IMG/VR virus record: IMGVR_UViG_3300030520_000087 | Coordinates: 1-30,658 of that record | Direction: 5' to 3' (one strand) | Origin: a virus | Length of the DNA: 30,658 bases | In this document: piece after piece, positions 16,056 to 23,990 of the stretch | How the letters are laid out: each line of letters opens with the position of its first letter | How positions within the stretch are numbered: the stretch's first letter is position 1 | The notes under the pieces: model-generated | What the model saw: the letters and a program-made list of their open reading frames with translations, nothing else | The model's database searches: none | Told to the model about the DNA's origin: nothing | Translations under genes and position numbers: made by a program

Positions 16056-17315
16056 ATGGCTGATTCTTTGTTTGATATTGCATTCCGAGGCTACTCGGCG
16101 CCCATCCAAGCGGAGCAGGAGAAGGCACGCACCGACTATCTGAAGACAACCAACGAGGCCGCTAAGGTGGAGTTGGCAAATCAGAAGTCGATGCAGGATG
16201 GCATGCAGCAGATTTGGGGACCCGGCGCGGGATTGACGGCAACCGATGCGGCATCCAACCCAACGCCCGACATGCTGCCTAAACTTCAGGCAACCGCTGG
16301 TCTGATGTTCAAGACGGGCAATGTCAAGGAGGCGGGCTCTCTGCTGTCGTCTATCTCGATGGCGGGGTATCGTGCCGCCGAGACTAGCAAGCTCCAGCAG
16401 TCCAACCAGCAGAACAAGATGAAGGCGGTAGGAGGCATCCTCAGCGCGGTTGATTCGCAAGAGGCTTACAACGCTGCACTGCCGGAACTCCAGGCGGCGG
16501 GTGTGGATATCTCGACGTTGAACCTGACGGGTGACTATCAGCAGGATGCGCCCAAGCTTCAGCAGATCGCCAAGTCGACGATGACCGCCGCCCAGCAGAC
16601 CACGGCCTCCGATAAGGAGCAAGCCTACAAGGGATTGAACTCCTACCGCAGTGCTCGCCTGTCTCAACTCGACCAGGGCCTTGGCATCAGCATCCAGAAG
16701 CTCAACCTTGAGCAGAAGCGCACCCAGGATGCGGAGTTCATGCAACATCATAAGGTGGGTGAGGACGCCATTCGGGACCAGCGGGCGCAGGAAGGACTCG
16801 ACATGCACAAGCTCGGGGACACGGCTCGTCAGGCGGCGAATGCGGCCAAGGTGCAGAAGCCGGAACTCGATGCGGCCAAGGGCGTCTTCGCAACCGATGA
16901 CCGCACGGCCAACATGCCGACTAACCTCCGCGATACGGTAGCCACGATGGCGGCGCAGCGGACGAAGTTGAAGTTGTCTCAGGACTTGAAGGATGCTCCC
17001 GCAGGCTCGACCTACGAGCCCGAGGACTACGACCAAGCGCTGGAAGAGACGATGCAGCAGATGGATAAGGAAGGGCTGTTCAAGCCTTCTGTTCCGGGCG
17101 GCAATGGCATGTTCGGCAGCGATCCTCAGTACTCCCACATCCCGCCGAAGGTTCAGCCCAAAGCAGGCCCGCAAGCACAGGGTAAGCCGTTGCCGCCTGC
17201 CGCAACCGCAGGCAAGTTCGACTCGGTCCTCTCTCTCCAGCAAGCCGTCAAGGACAAGAAGATCAGCCGAGATGATGCTATCGCCTATGCACGTAAACAA
17301 GGGTGGGTTCAATAA
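16056..17315 (+). CDS. Internal virion/ejection protein, helical
   Basis: 419 residues; GGAGG lies about 10 bases before ATG. Mostly alpha-helical and polar: SAPIQAEQEKARTDYLKTTNEAAKVELANQKSMQDGMQQIW near the N-terminus, then long Gln/Ala helices and DQGLGISIQKLNLEQKRTQDAEFMQHHKVGEDAI. A Pro-rich linker near 340-390 precedes a short C-terminal helix (SLQQAVKDKKISRDDAIAYARKQGW). The pattern of an N-terminal coiled region and no TM fits ejection proteins of podoviruses. Overlaps the next start by one base (TAATG). Confidence 0.65.
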   Translation: MADSLFDIAFRGYSAPIQAEQEKARTDYLKTTNEAAKVELANQKSMQDGMQQIWGPGAGLTATDAASNPTPDMLPKLQATAGLMFKTGNVKEAGSLLSSISMAGYRAAETSKLQQSNQQNKMKAVGGILSAVDSQEAYNAALPELQAAGVDISTLNLTGDYQQDAPKLQQIAKSTMTAAQQTTASDKEQAYKGLNSYRSARLSQLDQGLGISIQKLNLEQKRTQDAEFMQHHKVGEDAIRDQRAQEGLDMHKLGDTARQAANAAKVQKPELDAAKGVFATDDRTANMPTNLRDTVATMAAQRTKLKLSQDLKDAPAGSTYEPEDYDQALEETMQQMDKEGLFKPSVPGGNGMFGSDPQYSHIPPKVQPKAGPQAQGKPLPPAATAGKFDSVLSLQQAVKDKKISRDDAIAYARKQGWVQ

Positions 17316-20314
17316 TGGCACAAGCACTGCCTACCGCTAACGATGTGTTTGGTCCGCCGCCCGATCCGGGTGAGGCGGCTGGGTTGCCTAAGGGGCTGTG
17401 GCCTTTGGTGAAGGAGCAGGAGAGCAACACCCGGAATGACGCCGTCTCGAAGAAGGGTGCGGTGGGGGCGAGTCAGGTGATGCCCTCGACTGCGAAGAGT
17501 CCAGGCTTTGGGCTGGCTCCGTTCGACCCTAAGAACCCGGATGCTGGTGCCCCCTACCTGAAGAAGATGATCGACCTCTCAGGTGGCGATGTCGCCAAGG
17601 GACTCGCTCGTTACAACGCAGGGCCTAACGGCAACCTCGATAACCACGAGACCAAGAACTACGTCAACGGTCTGATGACTAAGTGGAAGCCACCGGCATC
17701 CGCCTTGTTCGGGGATGATGCACCTCCTGCTCTATCGTCGCTGTCGAAGGGGCCTACGCCTCCTGCCGCTGCGCAGAAGCCTAGCCCCGTCGAACAGAAG
17801 CAACAGCAGATGCAACAGGCGCAGAAGGATTCGAAGGAGCATCCGTTACTGGCACAAGCCGGTTTCTTCCACGAGGGGGAGACCCAGCCTGGAGACCCGC
17901 TCTACGCCATTATGCATCCGGCAGACAGGGCAGTGGACCTCATGGCGCAGGATGCCAAGACTTTGTTCAGTGACATCGGGAAGTTGGTGCAGAAGCCTTC
18001 CATCAAGGGGGCTTTTCATACCGCTCTTGATGCGCTGGGTCTGCCTTTCTCTCCGGTGACGAGTGTGACTCAGGGATTGCTGGGAGACCCTACCAAACAG
18101 GTAGCCCATCAACTGGGCATTCCATCGAAGTGGGACCCGACGATTGATACGATCACGCAGATGGCTGCGCCTGTTGGGCTGACCCGGAGCAAGACTCTTC
18201 AGGATGCGCTCGACCCGGTGGCGAAGTTCCTGCTCGGTGCCCAAGACACGGCACATGCCAATATGGTTGCGGGGCAATCGGCTCGACACGTGAGCCATCA
18301 ACTCGCTCGGGCTGAGGGAAAGACTGACGCCATCATGACCAAGTGGATGGCGAGTGTCGACCAGCAACTTCCCGCCAACTACGCCGCCATCAAGGAGGAC
18401 ATCTTCCATGCCTATGATAGTGGGGACACGTCTAAACTCTCGCCGGATGCGCTTGCTTGGAAGAAAAACGTGCTTGATCCGGTGGCTAAAAAGACGGCGC
18501 TCCTCCGAGACCGGCTCAAGAACGACTACGGCATCGACGTGGGACCGGACCAAGCGAACTACATAACCCGGCGCCCGATGGATAAGCCGACACGAGGTCT
18601 CTTCGGGGACTTCGATGCGCCTATGGATGTCAAGACTAAGCCCAAGACACTGGCGACTGGTGCGCCCGAGTTGAAGGAGCGGACGACCTTCGCTGTCGAG
18701 TCCCCTGGCGGCGACCGACTCATCGGTGTCACGGACCCGCAGACGGATCGGGTCATCCTCTATAAGAACAACCAGCGCATTGCGAGTGGAGTCGAAGATG
18801 GCAAAGGTGGAGTCGCAGTTCAAGGTGCAACGTGGGCAAAGAAAGGCGATGCAACCGTCAAGGAAATCGAGGCCAACACCAACTCTCGATACCACAAGGA
18901 CCCGGTTGCTGCTGTTGTCCAAGCGAACGTCGACATGCAGAAGGCCCTCATCAATGCGCAAGCGATTGAGAACATTAAGACCACGCCTGAGTTCCTGCAA
19001 ATGGCAAGGCCTGCAACGTCGGCCGCGCCCGCAGACTGGCGTACTGTTGACATGCCAGGGACGCGTCAGTTCGAAGGGTGGAAGATGCATCCGCAGATGG
19101 CGGAAACTTTTGAAGACTTTAAGGGCACGGTACACGGTGATCTTGTCGACAGGCTTGGGAAGTTGACTCGGTTTGTGGTGGGGAGTCTATTCTTCAACCC
19201 GCTCACTCACATCATGAACGTGCTGACGCACTCGGTCGTGGCGAAGGGGCTGGTGGGCAATGTGGTGGCGCTGGGCAAAGAGGCAGGCAGGGCGTTGAAC
19301 CCGAACCTGACCACCACCACTGTCGACGCATGGAAAGCAGTCTGGAATAAGGACCACAATTACATGAAGTACCTGAATGAAGGTGCGGGGTTGATGTACC
19401 CGAGTGTCTACACGAATGACTTCTTCGAGACGGTGTTGAAGAAGGTCGGCTCCGATCCGGCAGCGGGCTCGTTGGCAAAGTCATTCGGCTACGCCAACCC
19501 CGCCGCATGGGTCAAGGCCGTCTACGGCACATCCCGTAAGTCGCTCTGGTTCACCAACGATGTCATCATGATGCAAGCCTACTTGGAGAAGGAACGTGCG
19601 GGGTATACAGTGGCAGAGGCAGTGGCGGACGTGGAAAAGCACGTGCCGAACTATCGTGTTCCCAATCGAGTGCTTGGCAGTCGTGGTCTTAGTCTTGCGC
19701 TCCGTAATCCGGCCATCGCTGCTTTTGGACGTTACGACTATGGCCGTATGGCTTCTTACGGCCATATGCTTACTGACCTTACTCGAACCGACAAGGGACT
19801 TAATGCCCTTCAACGAGCTAAGGCTTTGGATCAGATCGCTGCGACTGCTTTCATTTCCTTCTTCGTTTATCCGCATATTATGGACAAGATGGCCGCGACT
19901 GTCACAGGGAATCCGAACGCCACTGCGACTCGCTATGGCCCTGCTACTATCCCTACCCTTGTCCACGATGCTTTCGTAGGGAAGAAGGATGCTACCCAGA
20001 TCATGGGGACGGCGTTCCCGTCTAGCCCTGCGTTTAAGATGGCCGGGGAATTGGCAAGCGACAAGGACTCGTTCACGGGTAAGAAGATTTATGGTAGCGG
20101 CGGGACTGGGTTGGATAAGTATCTGGAGAAGCAACTGGCGCCGTTGGCGTTGGTGCAGTCGTATAACTCGGGCAAGAAGTCTGTTAAGCAGATTATCTTG
20201 CAACAGTTTGGGATTAATAATCCCAGCCGGGAACAGGTCGAGAAAACGCAGAAGTGGTTAGAACGGACGAACAAGGCCAATGCACGGGCTGATGCGAAGA
20301 GGGATGCGCAATGA
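17315..20314 (+). CDS. Large ejection protein with lytic transglycosylase domain
   Basis: 999 residues from ATG 17315, chosen because it overlaps the previous stop (TAATG); an in-frame GTG lies 12 bases upstream. Residues about 28-125 form an SLT (soluble lytic transglycosylase) domain: WPLVKEQESNTRNDAVSKKGAVGASQVMPSTA with the catalytic Glu at 36, then LARYNAGPNG and TKNYVNGLM, the canonical later motifs. The rest is a long helical body with a hydrophobic part near 620-660 (RFVVGSLFFNPLTHIMNVLTH). Like T7 gp16, it would open the peptidoglycan during DNA entry. The stop overlaps the PurD-like gene start by four bases (ATGA). Confidence 0.85.
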   Translation: MAQALPTANDVFGPPPDPGEAAGLPKGLWPLVKEQESNTRNDAVSKKGAVGASQVMPSTAKSPGFGLAPFDPKNPDAGAPYLKKMIDLSGGDVAKGLARYNAGPNGNLDNHETKNYVNGLMTKWKPPASALFGDDAPPALSSLSKGPTPPAAAQKPSPVEQKQQQMQQAQKDSKEHPLLAQAGFFHEGETQPGDPLYAIMHPADRAVDLMAQDAKTLFSDIGKLVQKPSIKGAFHTALDALGLPFSPVTSVTQGLLGDPTKQVAHQLGIPSKWDPTIDTITQMAAPVGLTRSKTLQDALDPVAKFLLGAQDTAHANMVAGQSARHVSHQLARAEGKTDAIMTKWMASVDQQLPANYAAIKEDIFHAYDSGDTSKLSPDALAWKKNVLDPVAKKTALLRDRLKNDYGIDVGPDQANYITRRPMDKPTRGLFGDFDAPMDVKTKPKTLATGAPELKERTTFAVESPGGDRLIGVTDPQTDRVILYKNNQRIASGVEDGKGGVAVQGATWAKKGDATVKEIEANTNSRYHKDPVAAVVQANVDMQKALINAQAIENIKTTPEFLQMARPATSAAPADWRTVDMPGTRQFEGWKMHPQMAETFEDFKGTVHGDLVDRLGKLTRFVVGSLFFNPLTHIMNVLTHSVVAKGLVGNVVALGKEAGRALNPNLTTTTVDAWKAVWNKDHNYMKYLNEGAGLMYPSVYTNDFFETVLKKVGSDPAAGSLAKSFGYANPAAWVKAVYGTSRKSLWFTNDVIMMQAYLEKERAGYTVAEAVADVEKHVPNYRVPNRVLGSRGLSLALRNPAIAAFGRYDYGRMASYGHMLTDLTRTDKGLNALQRAKALDQIAATAFISFFVYPHIMDKMAATVTGNPNATATRYGPATIPTLVHDAFVGKKDATQIMGTAFPSSPAFKMAGELASDKDSFTGKKIYGSGGTGLDKYLEKQLAPLALVQSYNSGKKSVKQIILQQFGINNPSREQVEKTQKWLERTNKANARADAKRDAQ

Positions 20315-21618
20315 AGATTCTAATGATTGATGTGTATGGGACGGGGGTGGACTTCTGCGTCAGGAGTCAGGCGGCAGGCCATGATGTTAAGCACTACCTC
20401 TCTCCGGGTAAGCGGCCTAACATCGGCATGGGCCTGACGAACCGGGTTAAGGATTGGCGCCAGTGGATGCGCTGGGCTGACCTCATCATGTGTACTGCAT
20501 CAGCCAAGTATGGCTGGGAGATGGAGGACTATTATGCGAAGGGCTACCCGATATTCGGGGCCAACAAGGCCGCTGCGGCTTGGGAACTCGACCGGTGCGT
20601 GGGTCAGCAGGTGCTTGAGGATCACGGCATTAAGGTGCTTCCATATACCCGTTTCTCGTCTTACGATGATGCGATTGCCCATATCAAATCTAGTAACGGT
20701 GAGTTTGCTTGCAAGCCTATTGGTGATGCTGACCGCGCTCTTAGCTATGTCGGGAAGGGGCCTGACGATCTGGTAGCTATGATGAAGCGGGCGCAGAAGG
20801 TTTATGGGTCAGCTAAGCAGGACTTCATCCTTCAGGACAAGATGAAGGGGGTGGAGTTTGCCTGTGGTGCGTGGTTTGGGCCGCACGGCTTTAGTAGCGT
20901 GACCGAAGAAAATTTCGAACACAAGAAGCTCTTTGCCCACGACATCGGAATGAATACAGGCGAAATGGGAACGGCAATGAAGTACGTCGACCACAGCACG
21001 CTTGGAGACATGGTCCTCCGCCCCTTAGAGCAAGCTCTCAAGGCCATCAAGTTTTGCGGCAACATCGACGTATCGGTGATGATCGATGAGAAAGGGGTGC
21101 CGTGGCCCCTGGAATTCACCATGCGCTGCGGTTGGCCCGCCTTCTACCTGAACCAGCACCTCCACAAGGGCGACCCGGCCACATGGATTTACGACCTCGT
21201 CCACGGGAAAGACTCTCTTCGCGTATCATATGACCATTGCATCGGGGTGTGCATAGTCGGACCCTCCTTCCCGCACTGCCACATCCCCCACGAGGAAGTC
21301 GACGGCATCCCGCTCTTCGGCATCGACCACAAGAACTGGAAGAACGTCCACCTCGTGGAGGTCATGGCGAAGGAGCATGAGGTCTTCGAGAATGGAAAAT
21401 GGGAAGCACGAGATTTATTCTGCACTGCGGGGGAGTGGCCTCTTGTTGTGGTTGGTACTGGTGCATCTGTCAGCGATGCTAAGGATGATGCGTACCGTGT
21501 GGTTAAACAGTTGGAGATTCCTAATAGTCCCGCCTATCGTCATGATATTGGTGATCGTTGTGAGGGGCATATCAAGGATTTGAAGGCTATGGGATTTGCT
21601 AAGGAGTGGAGTTTCTAA
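20311..21618 (+). CDS. PurD-like ATP-grasp ligase (GAR synthetase-like)
   Basis: 435 residues, close to bacterial PurD (about 430), which joins phosphoribosylamine and glycine with ATP. Order of motifs matches: N-terminal Rossmann-like MKILMIDVYGTGVDF; GYPIFGANKAAAAWELDR at 78-95, the counterpart of GLPIFGPTKAAAQLE; the ATP-binding Lys strand FACKPIGDA at 132-140; FILQDKMKGVEFACGAWF; EHKKLFAHDIGMNTGEMG at 203-220, the counterpart of DHKR...GPNTGGMG; and GVPWPLEFTMRCGWP at 262-276, the counterpart of the VIEYNVRFGDPE metal site (Glu 268, Arg 272), but with CGWP instead of FGDP. The Gly-rich loop after the Lys is also altered, so substrate may differ. Coupled to the ejection gene upstream (ATGA) and the next gene downstream (TAATG). 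Could make a small molecule or modify a virion protein; unproven. Confidence 0.85.
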   Translation: MKILMIDVYGTGVDFCVRSQAAGHDVKHYLSPGKRPNIGMGLTNRVKDWRQWMRWADLIMCTASAKYGWEMEDYYAKGYPIFGANKAAAAWELDRCVGQQVLEDHGIKVLPYTRFSSYDDAIAHIKSSNGEFACKPIGDADRALSYVGKGPDDLVAMMKRAQKVYGSAKQDFILQDKMKGVEFACGAWFGPHGFSSVTEENFEHKKLFAHDIGMNTGEMGTAMKYVDHSTLGDMVLRPLEQALKAIKFCGNIDVSVMIDEKGVPWPLEFTMRCGWPAFYLNQHLHKGDPATWIYDLVHGKDSLRVSYDHCIGVCIVGPSFPHCHIPHEEVDGIPLFGIDHKNWKNVHLVEVMAKEHEVFENGKWEARDLFCTAGEWPLVVVGTGASVSDAKDDAYRVVKQLEIPNSPAYRHDIGDRCEGHIKDLKAMGFAKEWSF

Positions 21619-21899
21619 TGGCACAACCGTTGCAGCAACCACCGACCCAGCAGTTGACGGGACTGGGGAGTTTCACGGACTGGATTTACCAAGCGTGGCA
21701 GGCTATCACGGGGGTACAGGCGGCGACCACCAACATCTCCTTCTCGGCAGGGCCTCCTCCCACGACTACGGTCACGGGGAACTTGGCCGTGACGGGCAGC
21801 GAGACGGTGGGCGGCAACCTCACGGTAACGGGCGTGGTGACCGACTCCCTCTCCTACACCCACCAACTGGGCATCTACACTGGATTCCTGTCCCAGTGA
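21618..21899 (+). CDS. Small tail/fibre-like structural protein
   Basis: 93 residues from ATG 21618, which overlaps the PurD-like stop (TAATG) and has GGAG 6 bases upstream. N-terminal Gln/Pro-rich start, a short helix (FTDWIYQAWQAITGVQ), then GNLAVTGSETVGGNLTVTGVVTDSL, an imperfect strand repeat (GNL-VTG) of the type found in phage fibre and neck-appendage proteins. No enzymatic motif. Its coupling to the ligase gene is worth noting, since a small partner made in equal amount could be the ligase's substrate. Confidence 0.55.
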   Translation: MAQPLQQPPTQQLTGLGSFTDWIYQAWQAITGVQAATTNISFSAGPPPTTTVTGNLAVTGSETVGGNLTVTGVVTDSLSYTHQLGIYTGFLSQ

Positions 21900-21905
21900 T
21901 ATAAT
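21897..21905 (+). promoter_or_regulatory. Candidate extended -10 promoter before lysis genes
   Basis: TGATATAAT is a perfect TGn-TATAAT extended -10 element, which can work without a -35 box; no good -35 is seen 17 bases upstream. It sits at the stop of the preceding gene and in one of the few gaps, 28 bases ahead of the holin-like start. The TATAAT-yCCGC core also occurs at 9651-9660. An RNA start near 21912 would leave a short leader with an AGGAG site. Confidence 0.45.
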
Positions 21906-21932
21906 TCCGCGTGCCTAGCACAGGAGAGTAAA

Positions 21933-22151
21933 ATGAGCAACAGTCTTCAATTGCTTTACCTGAAGTTTGCGGTCGGCCTTATCCTCTTCGGGGTGTGGGT
22001 CTATCTCGACGTGGCGCATGTAGCCTTATCGGGCGACCTCATCGACTTCATCAAGTACGTGCTGGTGGGGTTAGCTGTGCACCTCGTCGGCAAGCAGAGC
22101 CCCGATCCTGTGCCTACTGTACAGGTGTTACCCCCACCTCCTTCCAATTGA
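21933..22151 (+). CDS. Two-TM small membrane protein, holin candidate
   Basis: 72 residues, ribosome site CAGGAGAGTAAA. Two hydrophobic segments: about residues 8-29 (LYLKFAVGLILFGVWVYLDVAH) and 38-52 (DFIKYVLVGLAVHLV), joined by a short polar turn, with a Pro-rich soluble tail (SPDPVPTVQVLPPPP). Small size, two TM helices and its place 2 kb ahead of the endolysin fit a class II holin that permeabilises the inner membrane at lysis. No specific holin family is recognised. Confidence 0.6.
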   Translation: MSNSLQLLYLKFAVGLILFGVWVYLDVAHVALSGDLIDFIKYVLVGLAVHLVGKQSPDPVPTVQVLPPPPSN

Positions 22152-22158
22152 GGAAATC

Positions 22159-22491
22159 ATGACCACATCTACCGATACTGCATCTACCGTGTTTGAACAA
22201 CTGGCAACGCTGTTTGGGAACGAAGCCTTCCAGGCTATCAATCCCATCGTCGTGGCGACCCTGGCTGACATCGAAGCCAATCCGCAAGCGTGGCTGAATC
22301 CGCTGTCGGCGCCTATCAAGGGTGCTGCTGCGGTGGCTGCTTTGACGGCGGCTCTGCCCAACCTCGAAGGCACGGCAGTTACCTCTGCTGCGGCCCTCGT
22401 GTCCGCCATCTGGACGAACCTCGGCGCCAAGCTGACGACCCCGGCCACCCCGGCTCAAGTCGCCGCAACCATCACCGGCTCCGCAACCTAA
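22159..22491 (+). CDS. Ala-rich small protein, unknown
   Basis: 110 residues after TTGAGGAAATC. Rich in Ala, Thr and Leu, helical: FEQLATLFGNEAFQAINPIVVATLADIEANPQAWLNPLSAPIKGAAAVAALTAALPNLEG. No clear TM segment and no enzyme motif. The ANPQAWLNPLSAPIKGAA stretch is distinctive but I do not recognise it. Lies in the lysis block between the holin candidate and the peptidase-like gene; could be a virion or lysis accessory. Confidence 0.55.
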   Translation: MTTSTDTASTVFEQLATLFGNEAFQAINPIVVATLADIEANPQAWLNPLSAPIKGAAAVAALTAALPNLEGTAVTSAAALVSAIWTNLGAKLTTPATPAQVAATITGSAT

Positions 22492-22495
22492 AGCT

Positions 22496-22963
22496 ATGGG
22501 CGCCATCACTCTCCAATTCACCTCGAACGGGGACTTCGGTTCCCAATTGATAAGGTGGTTCGACCACGGCCTCTACAGCCACGTCGACACTGTCCTCCCG
22601 GATGGGAGATTGCTTGGCGCCCGCAGCGACGTTGTGATGGGTGTTCCCAAAGGGGTGCAGATTCGCCCCGCCGATTACGTGCTTGACTACCAGACTCGCC
22701 GTGTGGTCCTGCCGGTGAGTAATGCGGTTGAGCAAGAGTACTACGCGTTCTTGATGAAGCAAGTCGGGCGCGAGTACAATCAACTCGCCATCCTCGCCTT
22801 CTTCTTCGGCGCCGCTTGGTCCAATCCCTCGAACTGGTTCTGTTCGCAACTGGTGACAGCAGGGTTGATTGACTCGGGCGCCATCTACAAGCCATCGACA
22901 CCGGACAGCAAGATTGCACCGGACGATCTGTTGCTTATCTGTTCTGTTCTCGTGCCTCTCTAA
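22496..22963 (+). CDS. Permuted NlpC/P60-like (YiiX-type) papain-fold protein
   Basis: 155 residues. Permuted NlpC/P60 proteins have the catalytic His first and Cys last. Seen: DGDF-like start (SNGDFGSQLIRWFDHGLYSHVD, His 29 in SHVD), LPDGRLLGAR, GVQIRPADY, then a helix (EYYAFLMKQVGREYNQ), SNWFCSQLVTAGL with Cys 116, and SKIAPDDLLLI. The SH-V / FCSQLV / PDDL set is typical. Such enzymes cut peptide or amide bonds, in cell-wall peptides or lipids. No signal peptide, so it would need the holin or be carried in the virion. Weak ribosome site. Confidence 0.75.
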   Translation: MGAITLQFTSNGDFGSQLIRWFDHGLYSHVDTVLPDGRLLGARSDVVMGVPKGVQIRPADYVLDYQTRRVVLPVSNAVEQEYYAFLMKQVGREYNQLAILAFFFGAAWSNPSNWFCSQLVTAGLIDSGAIYKPSTPDSKIAPDDLLLICSVLVPL

Positions 22964-22972
22964 GGAGCCAGC

Positions 22973-23287
22973 ATGGCCTTCACGATTGTTCAATATATCC
23001 GGCAGGTCAACGTGTCGGTTGTTGTGGCTTCAACGGTGCAGTACACGGTTCCTGCCTCCAGGCAGGATGTGGTGAAGTGCATCACGGTGGCGAATCCCAA
23101 TACCATCTCCGTCAACTTCAGTCTCAGCGCTCCGGTAGGGTCGCCCATCTTCGTCCTTACCCCCATCCCACCCAATCAAACTATGACGTGGACGGGGACC
23201 CTGGTGTTGAATGCTGGGGATACGATAACAACCGCCGCCTCTGCTACCGGGCTGTCCCTAACGGTCAGCGGGCTGGAGTCGCAATAA
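22973..23287 (+). CDS. Small beta-rich virion protein, unknown
   Basis: 104 residues with a strong AAGGAGCCAGC site. Alternating strands: TIVQYIRQVNVSVVVASTVQYTVPASRQDVVKCITVANPN, SVNFSLSAPVG, MTWTGTLVLNAGDTITTAASATGLSLTVSG. NAGDTI-T-A----LSLTVSG resembles the closing strands of phage tail/fibre beta-sandwiches that start with a P-A----V---VANP pattern. The stop overlaps the next start by one base (TAATG). Probably an appendage or attachment component. Confidence 0.55.
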   Translation: MAFTIVQYIRQVNVSVVVASTVQYTVPASRQDVVKCITVANPNTISVNFSLSAPVGSPIFVLTPIPPNQTMTWTGTLVLNAGDTITTAASATGLSLTVSGLESQ

Positions 23288-23766
23288 TGGGACACATCTT
23301 CCAAGGGCAACCCGAGTTGCCGGGGAATCGCCCCCTGACAATGGTTAGCCTCAGCACGCCGCAAACCATCTCGGCCAATACTCAAACTGCGGTGGCGTTT
23401 AATACCGTCGAGTACGACAACTTCTCCGCGTACAACACGGGCACCGAAGTCTACACCGCTCCGTGGGGTGGATTGTACCGGGTGTCGGCTACGTTGCTAC
23501 TGAGTAATGTCCCCACAGCGGCGGTTACCCCTGCGGTCTTGGAGGTTATCATTCAAGCGGCGGGCGGTGCTGTCGCGATAGGAGAGCTATCAGAGAACCA
23601 GTCGGCGGGCGTTGCCTACATCAACACGGTCTCGGTGGATATATTGACGGCGCTGACAGCGGGACAGTCCCTCTCCGTCCGCGCCTTCATCAGCCCAGCC
23701 GGGACCTGCACGGTCGCCGCCAGCGGAATCTCCACCAACTTCCGTATCGAATACCTCCAACCGTAA
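23287..23766 (+). CDS. C1q-like jelly-roll domain protein
   Basis: 159 residues from ATG 23287, overlapping the previous stop. Residues about 18-159 follow the C1q/TNF-type pattern: TISANTQTAVAFNTVEYDNFSAYNTGTEVYTAPWGGLYRVSATLLLS (F-T-P--GLY--------), then VLEVIIQAAGGAVAIGEL, TVSVDILTALTAGQSLSVRAFISPAG and a closing FRIEYL strand. In phages such trimeric domains cap fibres or bind cell surfaces. The gene lies among lysis genes, an odd spot for a tail fibre. Confidence in the fold is moderate, function is inference. Confidence 0.65.
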   Translation: MGHIFQGQPELPGNRPLTMVSLSTPQTISANTQTAVAFNTVEYDNFSAYNTGTEVYTAPWGGLYRVSATLLLSNVPTAAVTPAVLEVIIQAAGGAVAIGELSENQSAGVAYINTVSVDILTALTAGQSLSVRAFISPAGTCTVAASGISTNFRIEYLQP

Positions 23767-23772
23767 GGGGCC

Positions 23773-23988
23773 ATGATGGAACAGTTACGGCAACTAGAGC
23801 AGCGAGTCTTTGCGCTAGAGCAGAAGGTGGAGGCCGAGTGCAAGAGCCTGGACCAGAAGTTGGATCGGGTTCTTGACGTGGTCTCCTTGGGGCGCACCGC
23901 CCTCTTGTTCGCCAAGGCCGGGGGCTGGATCGTAGCGGCGGCAGCGGCGGCCATCGAGGTCTACCGCGCCATCACCAACAAGGGCTAG
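23773..23988 (+). CDS. Coiled-coil plus TM protein (XhlA-like, lysis accessory)
   Basis: 71 residues. Residues 1-38 form a coiled coil (LRQLEQRVFALEQKVEAECKSLDQKLDRVL, clean heptads). A single TM segment at about 47-64 (AKAGGWIVAAAAAAIEVY) ends in a short basic tail. This layout is that of XhlA-type haemolysin/holin partners. It starts after AAGGGGCC with a second ATG one codon later, and lies two bases ahead of the endolysin gene. Could be the second holin, a pinholin or an antiholin. Confidence 0.6.
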   Translation: MMEQLRQLEQRVFALEQKVEAECKSLDQKLDRVLDVVSLGRTALLFAKAGGWIVAAAAAAIEVYRAITNKG

Positions 23989-23990
23989 TC

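Noticed and set aside
16050-17327. 425-residue ORF on the minus strand
   Set aside because: Mirror of the helical ejection gene over its whole length; Leu/Arg-rich composition typical of antisense reading of GC-rich genes.
17846-19135. 429-residue ORF on the minus strand
   Set aside because: Antisense shadow of the ejection transglycosylase gene; Arg/His/Leu-rich composition, no ribosome site or family motif.
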